64,000 nucleotides of DNA from Streptomyces scabiei 87.22. GTDB taxonomy: Bacteria; Actinomycetota; Actinomycetes; Streptomycetales; Streptomycetaceae. The notes below the pieces were generated by a model that ran no database searches, had not been told where the DNA came from, and saw nothing but the letters and a program-made list of their open reading frames with translations. This document shows, one piece after another, positions 1 to 8,067 of the stretch. How positions within the stretch are numbered: the first letter of the stretch is position 1; the number at the start of each line of letters is the position of its first letter. The stretch covers positions 4,712,001 through 4,776,000 of the forward strand of contig NC_013929.1 of the NCBI RefSeq assembly GCF_000091305.1, in the 5' to 3' direction. The position numbers were made by a program, and so were the translations under genes.

Positions 1-528
1 GCCCACCGGGAGGCCGCTGGCCAGGCGGGTGACCTTGAGGCCCATGGGTTTGATCATGCGGGCGAGGTACGTGGCCGTGGCCTCGCCTTCGAGATTCGGG
101 TCCGTGGCCAGGATCAGCTCGGTGACCCTGCCGTCGGCCAGGCGGGCCAGCAGCTCCCGTATGCGCAGGTCGTCGGGGCCGACGCCCTCGATCGGGCTGA
201 TCGCGCCGCCGAGGACGTGGTACGTGCCCCGGAACTCGCGGGTGCGTTCGATCGCCACGACGTCCTTCGGCTCCTCCACGACACAGATGACCGTGACGTC
301 ACGGCGGGAGTCGCGGCAGATCCCGCACAGCTCCTCCTGCGCGACGTTGCCGCAGGTGGCGCAGAAGCGGACCTTCGCCTTCACTTCGAGGAGCGCGTGC
401 GCCAGCCGCCGAACGTCCGTCGGCTCCGCCTGCAGGATGTGGAAGGCGATCCGCTGCGCGCTCTTGGGACCGACGCCGGGCAGCCGCCCCAGCTCGTCGA
501 TGAGGTCCTGGACCACGCCTTCGTACAC
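1..528 (-). CDS. recR: recombination protein RecR (3' end cut by window edge)
   Basis: RecR works with RecO/RecF in loading RecA at single-strand gaps. The visible N-terminal 176 residues begin MYEGVVQDLIDELG from a GTG at 528. They contain the helix-hairpin-helix LPGVGPKSAQRIAFH, a four-cysteine zinc finger (CATCGN then CGIC) and the start of a Toprim domain (VICVVEEPKDVVAIE, then ATDPNLEGEATA). The family is about 199 residues, so roughly the last 20 lie outside the window. It follows the YbaB gene in the same orientation with a gap of about 110 bp, the usual bacterial ybaB-recR arrangement. The identification is secure; the start is chosen because it aligns with the family N-terminus. Confidence 0.95.
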   Translation of the reverse strand, partial: MYEGVVQDLIDELGRLPGVGPKSAQRIAFHILQAEPTDVRRLAHALLEVKAKVRFCATCGNVAQEELCGICRDSRRDVTVICVVEEPKDVVAIERTREFRGTYHVLGGAISPIEGVGPDDLRIRELLARLADGRVTELILATDPNLEGEATATYLARMIKPMGLKVTRLASGLPVG

Positions 529-638
529 GGACTGCCGTCCTTCCTGGTGTCATTCAGTACGTACCGTAGTCGGCCCCCGCCGCTCCGAGGAAGGCGGTAC
601 GGGGCTCGGATGGGGTCGGACAGGGGTCGCGGAGGCGC

Positions 639-986
639 TCAGAAGGGCAGGCCGGGAATGCCCGCGCCACCGCCGCCGAGGCCCTGGGCGAGGGGGCCCA
701 GTTTCTGCTGCTGGAGGGTCTGGGCGTTCTCGTTGGCCGCCTGGACGGCCGCGACGACCAGGTCGGCGAGGGTCTCGGTGTCCTCCGGGTCCACCGCCTT
801 GGGGTCGATCTTCAGCGCGCGCAGCTCGCCGGAGCCGGTGACGGTGGCGCGCACCAGGCCGCCGCCCGCCTGACCGTCGACCTCCGTCCGCGCGAGCTCC
901 TCCTGTGCTTTCGCCAGGTCCTGCTGCATCTTCTGGGCCTGCTGGAGCAGCTGCTGCATGTTGGGCTGGCCACCACCGGGGATCAC
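639..986 (-). CDS. YbaB/EbfC family nucleoid-associated protein
   Basis: Small DNA-binding protein of the YbaB/EbfC family (115 aa), thought to bind nucleoid DNA as a dimer and usually encoded just upstream of recR, as here. The N-terminal helix is Gln-rich (NMQQLLQQAQKMQQDL), the core carries GGGLVRATVTGSGEL and IDPKAVDPEDTETLADLVVAA, and the tail is Gly-rich, ending GIPGLPF. I chose the GTG at 986 (product starting MIPGGGQPN) because that is the family N-terminus. An in-frame ATG at 1049 would add 21 unconserved residues. Probably cotranscribed with recR. Confidence 0.9.
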   Translation of the reverse strand: MIPGGGQPNMQQLLQQAQKMQQDLAKAQEELARTEVDGQAGGGLVRATVTGSGELRALKIDPKAVDPEDTETLADLVVAAVQAANENAQTLQQQKLGPLAQGLGGGGAGIPGLPF

Positions 987-1261
987 GTTCAGCTCCCTCG
1001 CACGAGTACTCACGGGCGGCACCGTCCACCGACGGGCGTCACCGTTCACGTTCTTACGGTCGCCACGAGCCTACGTGGTCGGCCCGGCCCGTGCCGCGCC
1101 ACTCTTTCGAGTGAGTCAGCGGGGATTCGTATATCTGATCAAGGGCATCTTCCAGGGGAAAAGCGGTGAAAACACCATCTTCGCCACCCATTGGGCGGTA
1201 GGAAGGGGTCCGGCCGCGTCAGGGTGGTGCGTGAGCGCCGTACGTACGTAGGGAGTGCCGG

Positions 1262-2029
1262 GTGAGCCAGCCGGAGATGCAGCCCGAGGGGGGACCCCAG
1301 GACGGGCGGGGTGAGGGGTCCGGGCTGTGGGCGGAGCCGTGGTCGTCGGCGGCCGGGCCGTGGGTGGGGGATCCGGCCGGGCGGCCGTTTCCGCAGGGGG
1401 ACTGGGGGGCGCCGGCGGAGCGGCTGGAGGAGCTGTACCACTGGGTCGAGCGGGCGGCGCTGGAGACGGCCGCGTGGTATCTCACGGACCGGGTGTGGAA
1501 ACGGGTGACGGCGCGGGTGCTGCGGATCGGGGCGGCGGCGGGGGCGCTCACCGGGGCGGCGCTGCCGCTGCTCGACCTCACGGGGGCGGTGGGCGGGGCG
1601 GCCCCCTGGGGGTATCTCGCCCTGTTGACCTGCGTGGCGTGTGTCGGGGTGGACCGGTTCTTCGGCGTCACCTCCGGGTGGATGCGGGACGTCGCCACGG
1701 CGCAGGCGGTGCAGCGGCGGCTCCAGATGCTGCGGTTCGACTGGGCCTCCGAGAGCGCGCGGGAGGTGCTGGGGCCCGCGGAGGGGACGGCCGGGGAGGC
1801 CGCGGAGCGGTGTCTCGGGGTGCTCCGGCGGTTCTCCGAGGACGTGACGGAGCTGGTGCGGGCGGAGACGGCGGACTGGATGGTGGAGTTCCGGACGGGT
1901 CCGGCTCCGCTCGGCGTGCAGGTCGGAGGCCCGGCGGCCCGGCCCGAGGTGAGCGGCAACGGGCGGGTGCCGATGCCGCCGGGGGCCCGGCCGAACATGC
2001 CTCGACAGCGGCCGCCGGAGGCTCGTTAG
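1262..2029 (+). CDS. SLATT-domain-like membrane protein
   Basis: 255-aa protein starting with GTG at 1262. After a disordered Gly/Pro-rich N-terminus of about 55 residues comes a helical segment (ERLEELYHWVERAALETAAW), then two hydrophobic helices around residues 90-140 (VLRIGAAAGALTGAALPLL and WGYLALLTCVACVGV), then FFGVTSGWMRDVATAQ and a long amphipathic helix. This layout matches SLATT proteins (two TM helices plus helical bundle), a family linked by comparative genomics to nucleotide-activated conflict systems. No nucleotide synthase or SLOG partner is adjacent, so here it is probably a stand-alone, conserved neighbour of recR. It converges on the kinase gene across a large inverted repeat. 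Confidence 0.7.
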   Translation: MSQPEMQPEGGPQDGRGEGSGLWAEPWSSAAGPWVGDPAGRPFPQGDWGAPAERLEELYHWVERAALETAAWYLTDRVWKRVTARVLRIGAAAGALTGAALPLLDLTGAVGGAAPWGYLALLTCVACVGVDRFFGVTSGWMRDVATAQAVQRRLQMLRFDWASESAREVLGPAEGTAGEAAERCLGVLRRFSEDVTELVRAETADWMVEFRTGPAPLGVQVGGPAARPEVSGNGRVPMPPGARPNMPRQRPPEAR

Positions 2030-2076
2030 CGGGTGGGGTGCGTGGGGGGTTCGGTGCGTCGTCGGGTGCGGCCCCG

Positions 2077-2195
2077 GTGGGGCTTCTCGCGCAGTTCCCC
2101 GCGCCCCTGAAAAGCAGGGGCTGCGCCCCGAGCTTTGCAGGCCCGCAGGGGCCCGGGCTTTCAGGGGCGCGGGGAACTGCGCGACCAGCCCCCAC
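2077..2195. repeat. large inverted repeat between convergent genes (Streptomyces-type interspersed repeat)
   Basis: Arms at about 2077-2112 and 2159-2195 are near-perfect inverse copies. The right arm contains GCGCGGGGAACTGCGCGA and the left arm its complement, with a 46-nt GC-rich middle that can also fold. The same core occurs as a half copy at 42184-42209. From memory this core is a common interspersed intergenic repeat in Streptomyces genomes. Its place between the SLATT gene (+) and the kinase gene (-) suggests a bidirectional terminator. Confidence 0.75.
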
Positions 2196-2268
2196 GCACC
2201 CGCAGCCGACGACGCACGCATCCGACCACGCACCCCACCCGCCCCGAGCCGGAGGCAGCGGCCTCCGT

Positions 2269-4455
2269 TCAGTCCGACTTCGTGTACGTCACCGACTTGC
2301 CCGCCGTGTCGACCCGGCGGAGCTGCCCGTCCGGCAGCAGGGTGACCGTGGTGGCGGCGCCCGGGGAGCAGGACGTGGCCGGTTCACCGGTGCTGACGGT
2401 CGAGGGGCCGATGCTGAGCGGGCCGTCGTCGGCCGGCTCGTCCGTCAGCGCCGCCTCGAACACGCAGTGGTACGTGCCGCCGCCGTCGAGCGGGCCGTCC
2501 GCCGTCAGCGAGAGGACCGTGTCACCGACCTCGCCCTGCCGAAGGACCAGTTCGCGGGTGTCGGAGCCGGGCAGCGTGGCGGTCCAGGTGCCGAGGTAGC
2601 CCTCCGGGACCGTGCCGGCGTCGGGCGACTCGGTGGTCTCCTGCGGGGAGGTCTCCGGATCCGTCGGCTCGGACGACGTCGGCCCCGGTGTCTCCGACGC
2701 GCCCGTGGTCGCCCCGCCCTTCGCGTCGTCCTCCTTGCCCCCGCTTCCGCCCTTGTTCATCACCGCGTACACCGAGCCGCCCGCACCGAGCGCGACGACC
2801 AGCGCGACGGCGACGAGGAACACGGAGGAACGCCGGTTGCCGCGCGGCGGCTCGGGCTGCCCGCCGGGAGCCGTGCCGGGGCCGAGCCCGGGCACGGGGT
2901 GCGGCCCGTAGGGCGGGGTCGGGCCGAGCCCCGCCCCGGGAGCGGCACCGGCCCCCGGCCCACCGCCGTACGCGCCCTGCCCGTACGCACCCGGCCCGAC
3001 CCCGCCCTGCCCGTATGCCCCGTACGGCGCGCTCTGCGGGTAGCCGTACCCGGGGGCGGCGGGCTGCTGCCCGTACCCGCCGGCGGGCTGCTGCGTGTAG
3101 TGCTGCGGGAAGCCGTACCCGGCGGGCGCGGGGCCCGGCGGGGCGCTGGGCGGGGGCGGCTGCGCGCCGGCGCCCGTCCCCGCGATCTGCGTCGGCATGC
3201 GGTCCAGGGGCGCGGCGCCCGGCGAGGGCGGCGTGTCCGCCCCGGGCACGGCGGCCGGGTGTCCGGCCGGGGTCGCCGCCCCACCGGCACCGGAGGACTC
3301 GGCGGCACCGGACCCGCCGTAGGGAGCGTCGGGGGCGCCCAGCGGGTACACGGGCGGGGCTGTCGGCGGGAGCGCGGGCGCGGCCGGTGCCGGGGCGGGC
3401 ACCCCGGACGGCTGCCCGGCGGGCACGGACGCCCCCGGAGCACCGCCGTCCGCCGGCCCTCCCGGCTCGCCCTCGACCGCAGTGTCCCCCGGCGCCCCCG
3501 CCCCTTCCGTACCGTCCGTACCGGCCGGCGGCTCCTCCGGATCCTCGGCGTCCAGCAACTGGACCGCGTGCCGCCCCAGTTGGGCCACCAGGGCGCTCGG
3601 CAGCCAGGGGTCCCGGGACCGGCCCGCGAAGACCGTGTCCTCGGCGCCGGTGCGCTGGAGGATCTGCGCCAGGGTCGGACGGGCGGCGGGGTCCTTGCGC
3701 AGGCACTCCCGGACGATGTCGTACAGGCCCTCCGGCAGCCCCTCCAGATCCGGTTCCTCCTCGGCGATGCGGAACATCAGGGCGTGGACGCCGGAGTTGG
3801 CGGCGCCGAAGGGGAGGGTGCCGGTGGCGGCGTAGGAGAGGACGGAGCCGAGGCAGAAGACGTCGCAGGCGGGGGTGATGCGGTCGCCGCGCACCTGTTC
3901 GGGGGCCATGAAGCCGGGCGAGCCGACGAGCGCGCCGGTGCGTGTGAGCCCGCCGTCCGTGACGGTCTCCAGCGCCCGCGCGATGCCGAAGTCGATGACG
4001 CGCGGCCCGTCGATGGTCACCAGCACGTTGGACGGCTTGAGGTCCCGGTGGATGAGGCCCGCCGCGTGGATGTCCTCCAGCGCGTGCGCGAGGCCCGCCG
4101 CGAGGATCCGTACGGACCGCTCGGGCAGCGCCCCGTGGTCCCGCCCGACCACGGACTGCAGGGACGGCCCGGCGACGTATCCGGTGGCCACCCACGGGAT
4201 GCCCGCCTCGGTGTCCGCGTCCAGGACCGGCGCGGTCCAGTACCCGCCCACCTGCCGTGCGGCCCGCACCTCCTGCCGGAACCGGGCCCGGAACTCCTCC
4301 TGTTCGGCCAGCTCCTGGCGGACCAGCTTCACGGCGACGGTACGGCCGCGCTCGGACCGGGCCAGGTACACGTTGCCCATGCCGCCCGACCCGAGCCGCG
4401 CCAGCAGCCGGTACGCCCCAATGCGTTGCGGATCCCCAGGCCCGAGCTTCTCCAT
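2269..4455 (-). CDS. membrane-anchored Ser/Thr protein kinase (Hanks type)
   Basis: 728-aa kinase starting with ATG at 4455. The N-terminal catalytic domain (about residues 15-275) has the glycine loop LGSGGMGNVYLA, catalytic Lys43 in VAVKLV, HRDLKPSNVLV, DFGIA and GSPGFMAPEQ, so it should be active. A Pro/Gly/Ala/Tyr-rich linker of over 250 residues with repeated YGQQP/AYGQG-like units follows. Next is one transmembrane helix (SSVFLVAVALVVALGAGGSVYAV), then a Thr/Glu/Pro-rich stretch and an extracytoplasmic domain (GYLGTWTATLPGSDTREL to the end) resembling a small beta-rich sensor. No PASTA repeats are present, so the ligand is unknown. Upstream, 4490-4515 is a run of alternating GTACG units that may hold its promoter. 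Confidence 0.9.
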   Translation of the reverse strand: MEKLGPGDPQRIGAYRLLARLGSGGMGNVYLARSERGRTVAVKLVRQELAEQEEFRARFRQEVRAARQVGGYWTAPVLDADTEAGIPWVATGYVAGPSLQSVVGRDHGALPERSVRILAAGLAHALEDIHAAGLIHRDLKPSNVLVTIDGPRVIDFGIARALETVTDGGLTRTGALVGSPGFMAPEQVRGDRITPACDVFCLGSVLSYAATGTLPFGAANSGVHALMFRIAEEEPDLEGLPEGLYDIVRECLRKDPAARPTLAQILQRTGAEDTVFAGRSRDPWLPSALVAQLGRHAVQLLDAEDPEEPPAGTDGTEGAGAPGDTAVEGEPGGPADGGAPGASVPAGQPSGVPAPAPAAPALPPTAPPVYPLGAPDAPYGGSGAAESSGAGGAATPAGHPAAVPGADTPPSPGAAPLDRMPTQIAGTGAGAQPPPPSAPPGPAPAGYGFPQHYTQQPAGGYGQQPAAPGYGYPQSAPYGAYGQGGVGPGAYGQGAYGGGPGAGAAPGAGLGPTPPYGPHPVPGLGPGTAPGGQPEPPRGNRRSSVFLVAVALVVALGAGGSVYAVMNKGGSGGKEDDAKGGATTGASETPGPTSSEPTDPETSPQETTESPDAGTVPEGYLGTWTATLPGSDTRELVLRQGEVGDTVLSLTADGPLDGGGTYHCVFEAALTDEPADDGPLSIGPSTVSTGEPATSCSPGAATTVTLLPDGQLRRVDTAGKSVTYTKSD

Positions 4456-4571
4456 GGCCAACGTCCCCCGTCTCCCCCTGCAGATGTGTACGCGTACGTA
4501 CGGGTACGTCGCGTACGTACGCAACGGACCGATCGTAGTGGGGCCGCACGGGGAGGCGGATGGAGCGGTGT

Positions 4572-5057
4572 CTACGGTTCCGTAACAGCGGCCGGGGCCG
4601 CGTCGACGTCCGGTGACGTGGCGAGACGGTCGAGGACACCCGACAGTTGTTCGATCACCCGTACGGTCTCCGCGAACTCCCCCTCCCCCAGTTCCCGTGC
4701 GAGGCGGGCGGCCAGGGCCGCGTGGCCCGGCTCGACCCGGTCGATCGCGGCACGGCCGGCCGGGGTGGGGGCGAGGAGTTTGGCGCGGCGGTGGGCCGGG
4801 TTCGGCACGTACTCGGCGAGGCCCCGGCCGACGAGGAGGTCGGCGACCCGCTGGACGCTCTGCCGGGTGATGCCCATGGCCCTGGCGACCCCGGCGACCG
4901 GCAGCGGCTCGGGCAGCACCGCGCCCAGTACCTGCCACCACGCGGCCGTCAGCCCGGCCGGGCGCGTCAACTCGTCGGCCACGGAGAGGAACTGGCCGTT
5001 CAGCCGGAAGATCCCGACGGCCGTGCGGCTGAGCAGGTCCTGCTGGTCGCGGCTCAT
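4572..5057 (-). CDS. MarR family transcriptional regulator
   Basis: 161-aa winged-helix regulator. Helices GLTAAWWQVLGAVLPEPLPVAGVARAM and the recognition helix TRQSVQRVADLL are followed by the wing (GRGLAEYVPNPAHRRAKLL) and the C-terminal dimerisation helices. Its ATG overlaps the DJ-1 gene stop as ATGA (5054-5057), so the two are translationally coupled. The paired palindromes at 5690-5724, upstream of the operon, are the natural candidate operator for autorepression. The inducer is unknown. Confidence 0.88.
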   Translation of the reverse strand: MSRDQQDLLSRTAVGIFRLNGQFLSVADELTRPAGLTAAWWQVLGAVLPEPLPVAGVARAMGITRQSVQRVADLLVGRGLAEYVPNPAHRRAKLLAPTPAGRAAIDRVEPGHAALAARLARELGEGEFAETVRVIEQLSGVLDRLATSPDVDAAPAAVTEP

Positions 5058-5659
5058 CGTCCCGCCGCCTCCAGGACGGCGTACGCCTGCGCGTCCGAGT
5101 CGTGGAACAGGCGGTACCAGGCGTCGAGGACCTCGCCCTCGTAGACGCCGAGGAGGCGGAAGACCTCACGGGCGAGGGCGACGGGCTCGGTGGGGCCCGC
5201 GGTGACGAGGAGCCCGTCGGTGACGGCGTCCGCCTCGACGTACCGGCCGCCGCCCGCGTATCCGGTGGCGGCCAGGTAGAACGGGGCCGCGCTGGTGTGG
5301 TCCCGGTCGTCCAGCAGCCCCTCCCGCGCGAGGCCGGCGGTCGCCCCACAGATGGCCGCGACCGGCACGCCGGCCGCCAGGAACTCCCGCGCCTTGCGGG
5401 CGAACGGCGCCAGGTCGTCGCCGGCGTCCCACAGGTCCGCGCCGGTGAGGATCAGCAAGGAGCTGTCCTCGGGGCGCAGTCCGTCGAGGACGTCGTCGGG
5501 CTGGATGCGTACGCCCCCGATCGTCCGCACGGGGCCGGGGCCGGGTCCGATCGTCCGGATCCGGCGGCCGGCCCGGGCGAGAAAGGCGGTCGTGTGGCCG
5601 GTCTCCCAGTCGGCGTAGGTGTCGTACACGGCGAGATGAACGGGCTTGTGCTCGGCCAT
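5054..5659 (-). CDS. DJ-1/PfpI family protein
   Basis: 201-aa class-I glutamine-amidotransferase-like protein of the DJ-1/PfpI type, starting MAEHKPVHLAVYDTYADWE. The nucleophile elbow is AAICGATAGLA, with Cys at about residue 107, preceded by LLILTGADLWD and followed by AAPFYLAATGYAGGGRYVEADAVTDG. The acidic residue preceding the elbow region in chaperone/glyoxalase members is less clear, so enzymatic activity (deglycase, hydratase or protease-like) cannot be assigned. It is the first gene of the operon with the MarR regulator, so it is probably what that regulator controls. Confidence 0.85.
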   Translation of the reverse strand: MAEHKPVHLAVYDTYADWETGHTTAFLARAGRRIRTIGPGPGPVRTIGGVRIQPDDVLDGLRPEDSSLLILTGADLWDAGDDLAPFARKAREFLAAGVPVAAICGATAGLAREGLLDDRDHTSAAPFYLAATGYAGGGRYVEADAVTDGLLVTAGPTEPVALAREVFRLLGVYEGEVLDAWYRLFHDSDAQAYAVLEAAGR

Positions 5660-5689
5660 GGCTCCTCCTGAAGACCTCGACCCTCTTGA

Positions 5690-5724
5690 TGACAACATGC
5701 TGTCATTTCGACAGCATGTTGTCA
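5690..5724. promoter_or_regulatory. double palindromic operator upstream of the DJ-1/marR operon
   Basis: Two 15-bp perfect inverted arms, 5690-5704 and 5710-5724, are separated by 5 bp (ATTTC). Each arm is itself an almost perfect palindrome (TGACAACATGCTGTCA and its partner with GACAGCATGTTGTC), so the site can be read as two dyads with centres 19 bp apart. It lies 31 bp upstream of the DJ-1 start, where a MarR dimer would block transcription, and about 135 bp from the divergent aminotransferase start. Arms and symmetry are seen directly; binding by the adjacent MarR protein is inferred. Confidence 0.75.
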
Positions 5725-5858
5725 ATGGACGTGCCTCTGAAGAACCAGGCCATGACGGCGGGCCGCGGCGTGGCGCGACACTGTGTCGTGCGGCGGCAGC
5801 GCGGCCCATACACGTCGCCGATGTCCGCTCACCGTCCCCGCCGCCTACCCTCGCCCTC

Positions 5859-7214
5859 ATGACCCCTCAGCCGAACCCCCAGGCCGGCGCCGCGGTGAAG
5901 GCCGCGGACCGTGCGCACGTCTTCCACTCCTGGTCCGCGCAGGAACTCATCGACCCGCTCGCCGTCGCCGGAGCGGAAGGCTCGTACTTCTGGGACTACG
6001 ACGGCAGGCGCTACCTCGACTTCACCAGCGGCCTCGTCTACACGAACATCGGCTACCAGCACCCGAAGGTCGTCGCGGCGATCCAGGAGCAGGCCGCGAC
6101 GATGACGACCTTCGCCCCGGCGTTCGCCGTCGAGGCCCGCTCGGAGGCGGCCCGGCTGATCGCCGAGCGCACCCCCGGCGACCTGGACAAGATCTTCTTC
6201 ACCAACGGCGGCGCCGACGCCGTCGAGCACGCCGTCCGCATGGCCCGGCTGCACACCGGCCGCCCCAAGGTGCTGGCCGCCTACCGCTCGTACCACGGCG
6301 GCACCCAGCAGGCCGTGAACCTCACGGGCGACCCGCGCCGCTGGGCCTCCGACACCGGCACGGCGGGGGTCGTGCACTTCTGGGCGCCGTTCCTCTACCG
6401 CACCCGTTTCCACGCGGAGACGCAGGAGCAGGAGTGCGCGCGGGCGCTCGAGCACCTGGAGACGACGATCACCTTCGAGGGGCCGTCGACCATCGCCGCG
6501 ATCATCCTGGAGACGATCCCGGGCACGGCCGGGATCATGGTCCCGCCGCCGGGCTATCTGGCCGGGGTCCGGGAGCTGTGCGACAAGTACGGGATCGTGT
6601 TCGTCCTGGACGAGGTCATGGCGGGCTTCGGGCGCACGGGCACCTGGTTCGCCGCCGACCTCTTCGACGTCGTCCCCGACCTGATGACCTTCGCCAAGGG
6701 CGTGAACTCGGGTTACGTCCCCCTCGGCGGCGTGGCGATCTCCCCCGCGATCGCCGAGACGTTCGCCCGGCGCCCCTACCCCGGCGGCCTCACGTACTCG
6801 GGGCATCCGCTGGCCTGCGCCGCCGCCGTCGCGACGATCAACGTGATGGAGGAGGAGGGCGTGGTCACCCACGCCGCCCGCCTCGGCGCCTCGGTCGTGG
6901 AGCCCGCCCTGCGCGAACTCGCCGAGCGCCACCCCTCGGTCGGCGAGGTGCGCGGCACCGGCATGTTCTGGGCGCTGGAACTGGTGCGCAACAAGGAGAC
7001 CCGCGAGCCCCTCGTCCCCTACAACGCGGCCGGTGAGGCAAACGCGCCCATGCTCGCCTTCGGCGCCGCCGCCAAGGCGAACGGTCTGTGGCCCTTCATC
7101 AACATGAACCGGACCCATGTCGTCCCCCCGTGCAACATCACGGAGACCGAGTTCAAGGAGGGCCTCGCCGCCCTCGACACGGCCCTGTCCGTGGCGGACG
7201 AGCACACGGTGTGA
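5859..7214 (+). CDS. class-III PLP-dependent aminotransferase (aspartate aminotransferase family)
   Basis: 451-aa class-III aminotransferase starting MTPQPNPQAGAAVKA at 5859. Visible family motifs: YFWDYDGRRYLDFTSG, KIFFTNGGADAVEHAVRMAR, the PLP-aspartate stretch GIVFVLDEVMAGFGRTGTW and the Schiff-base lysine segment TFAKGVNSGYVPLGGVAIS, followed by GGLTYSGHPLACAAAVA. The C-terminal FINMNRTHVVPPCNI closes the small domain. Substrate is uncertain: omega-amino acid:pyruvate or taurine-type aminotransferases share this pattern. It is divergent from the DJ-1/marR operon and followed, after 151 bp, by a GntR gene that may regulate it or the downstream glycosyltransferase. Confidence 0.9.
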   Translation: MTPQPNPQAGAAVKAADRAHVFHSWSAQELIDPLAVAGAEGSYFWDYDGRRYLDFTSGLVYTNIGYQHPKVVAAIQEQAATMTTFAPAFAVEARSEAARLIAERTPGDLDKIFFTNGGADAVEHAVRMARLHTGRPKVLAAYRSYHGGTQQAVNLTGDPRRWASDTGTAGVVHFWAPFLYRTRFHAETQEQECARALEHLETTITFEGPSTIAAIILETIPGTAGIMVPPPGYLAGVRELCDKYGIVFVLDEVMAGFGRTGTWFAADLFDVVPDLMTFAKGVNSGYVPLGGVAISPAIAETFARRPYPGGLTYSGHPLACAAAVATINVMEEEGVVTHAARLGASVVEPALRELAERHPSVGEVRGTGMFWALELVRNKETREPLVPYNAAGEANAPMLAFGAAAKANGLWPFINMNRTHVVPPCNITETEFKEGLAALDTALSVADEHTV

Positions 7215-7365
7215 GGCCGGCCGCCTCCCCGGTGCCGGCGAAGTGTGAGAGGAAGGGCGAAAACTCCTCCCCGAAACCCGAACGCGTAAGGTGACGTGCT
7301 CGTAAGAGACTCAGAGAGCACGCACAGCATGCGTACGCGTACGCGGATGGGGGATCCAGACCACG

Positions 7366-8067
7366 ATGCCCGGCACCGGCACCGGCGGCAATGGCGCCGT
7401 GACCCGTAGCACCCTGCGGCAGCAGCTCGCGGACGCGCTCCGTGACGAGGTGCTGGCCGGACGGCTGAAGCCGGGGCAGGAGTTCACGGTCAAGGAGATC
7501 GCCGAGCAGTACGGGGTCTCGGCGACGCCCGTGCGCGAGGCGCTGGTGGACCTGTCCGCGCAGGGGCTGCTCGACGCCGTGCAGCACCGGGGCTTCGAGG
7601 TCCACGCGTACTCCGTGAGCGACTACCGGAACATGGTCGAGGCCCGCATCCTGGTCACCGAGGGCATGTTCCGGCGGCTCGGCAACCGCGAGGTCGACGC
7701 CCGTACGGCCGCCGCGCTCGCCGGCGTCCGGCGGCGCGGCGAGGAGGCGCGGCGGGCCGCCACCGCCGGGGACCTGGACATCCTGATCGGCTACGACCTG
7801 CGGTTCTGGCGCGAGCTGAGCGCCCTGTTCGGCAACCCCTACCTCACCGACTTCCTGCACCGGCTGCGCGTCCAGGCCTGGGTGTGCGCGGTCCAGCACC
7901 TGCGCCAGGGCAGCGACTGGACGGACGATCTCAAGGGCCGGCTGTGGGCGGACCACCCCGACCTCGTCGACGCCCTCACCCGCCGCGACACACAGAGCGC
8001 GCAGGAGATCATCGCCGGGTACGACGAGCGGTCCCTGACGCTGGTGGAACGCCTGGCGGGCGGATGA
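7366..8067 (+). CDS. GntR family (FadR/FCD subfamily) transcriptional regulator
   Basis: 233-aa regulator. N-terminal winged helix: LRQQLADALRDEVLAGRLKPGQEFTVKEIAEQYGVSATPVREALVDLSAQGLL, typical of GntR, with the PVREAL recognition helix. The C-terminal all-helical ligand domain (residues about 85-230) begins YRNMVEARILVTEGMFRRL, as in FCD-type effector domains. The stop overlaps the next start (ATGA, 8064-8067), so it is coupled to the glycosyltransferase. The promoter zone just upstream (7330-7345) holds a GCGTACGCGTACGC palindromic run. Effector unknown, probably a small carboxylate. Confidence 0.88.
   Translation: MPGTGTGGNGAVTRSTLRQQLADALRDEVLAGRLKPGQEFTVKEIAEQYGVSATPVREALVDLSAQGLLDAVQHRGFEVHAYSVSDYRNMVEARILVTEGMFRRLGNREVDARTAAALAGVRRRGEEARRAATAGDLDILIGYDLRFWRELSALFGNPYLTDFLHRLRVQAWVCAVQHLRQGSDWTDDLKGRLWADHPDLVDALTRRDTQSAQEIIAGYDERSLTLVERLAGG

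Noticed and set aside
2077..2195. Large inverted repeat considered as insertion-sequence ends
   Set aside because: The 46-bp interior cannot encode a transposase and no target duplication is visible; it resembles a known type of intergenic repeat.
1327..5205. Very long plus-strand open frame (over 1200 codons) opposite the kinase
   Set aside because: Antisense shadow caused by high GC; its protein is low-complexity Gly/Arg, while the minus strand has a complete kinase with all motifs.
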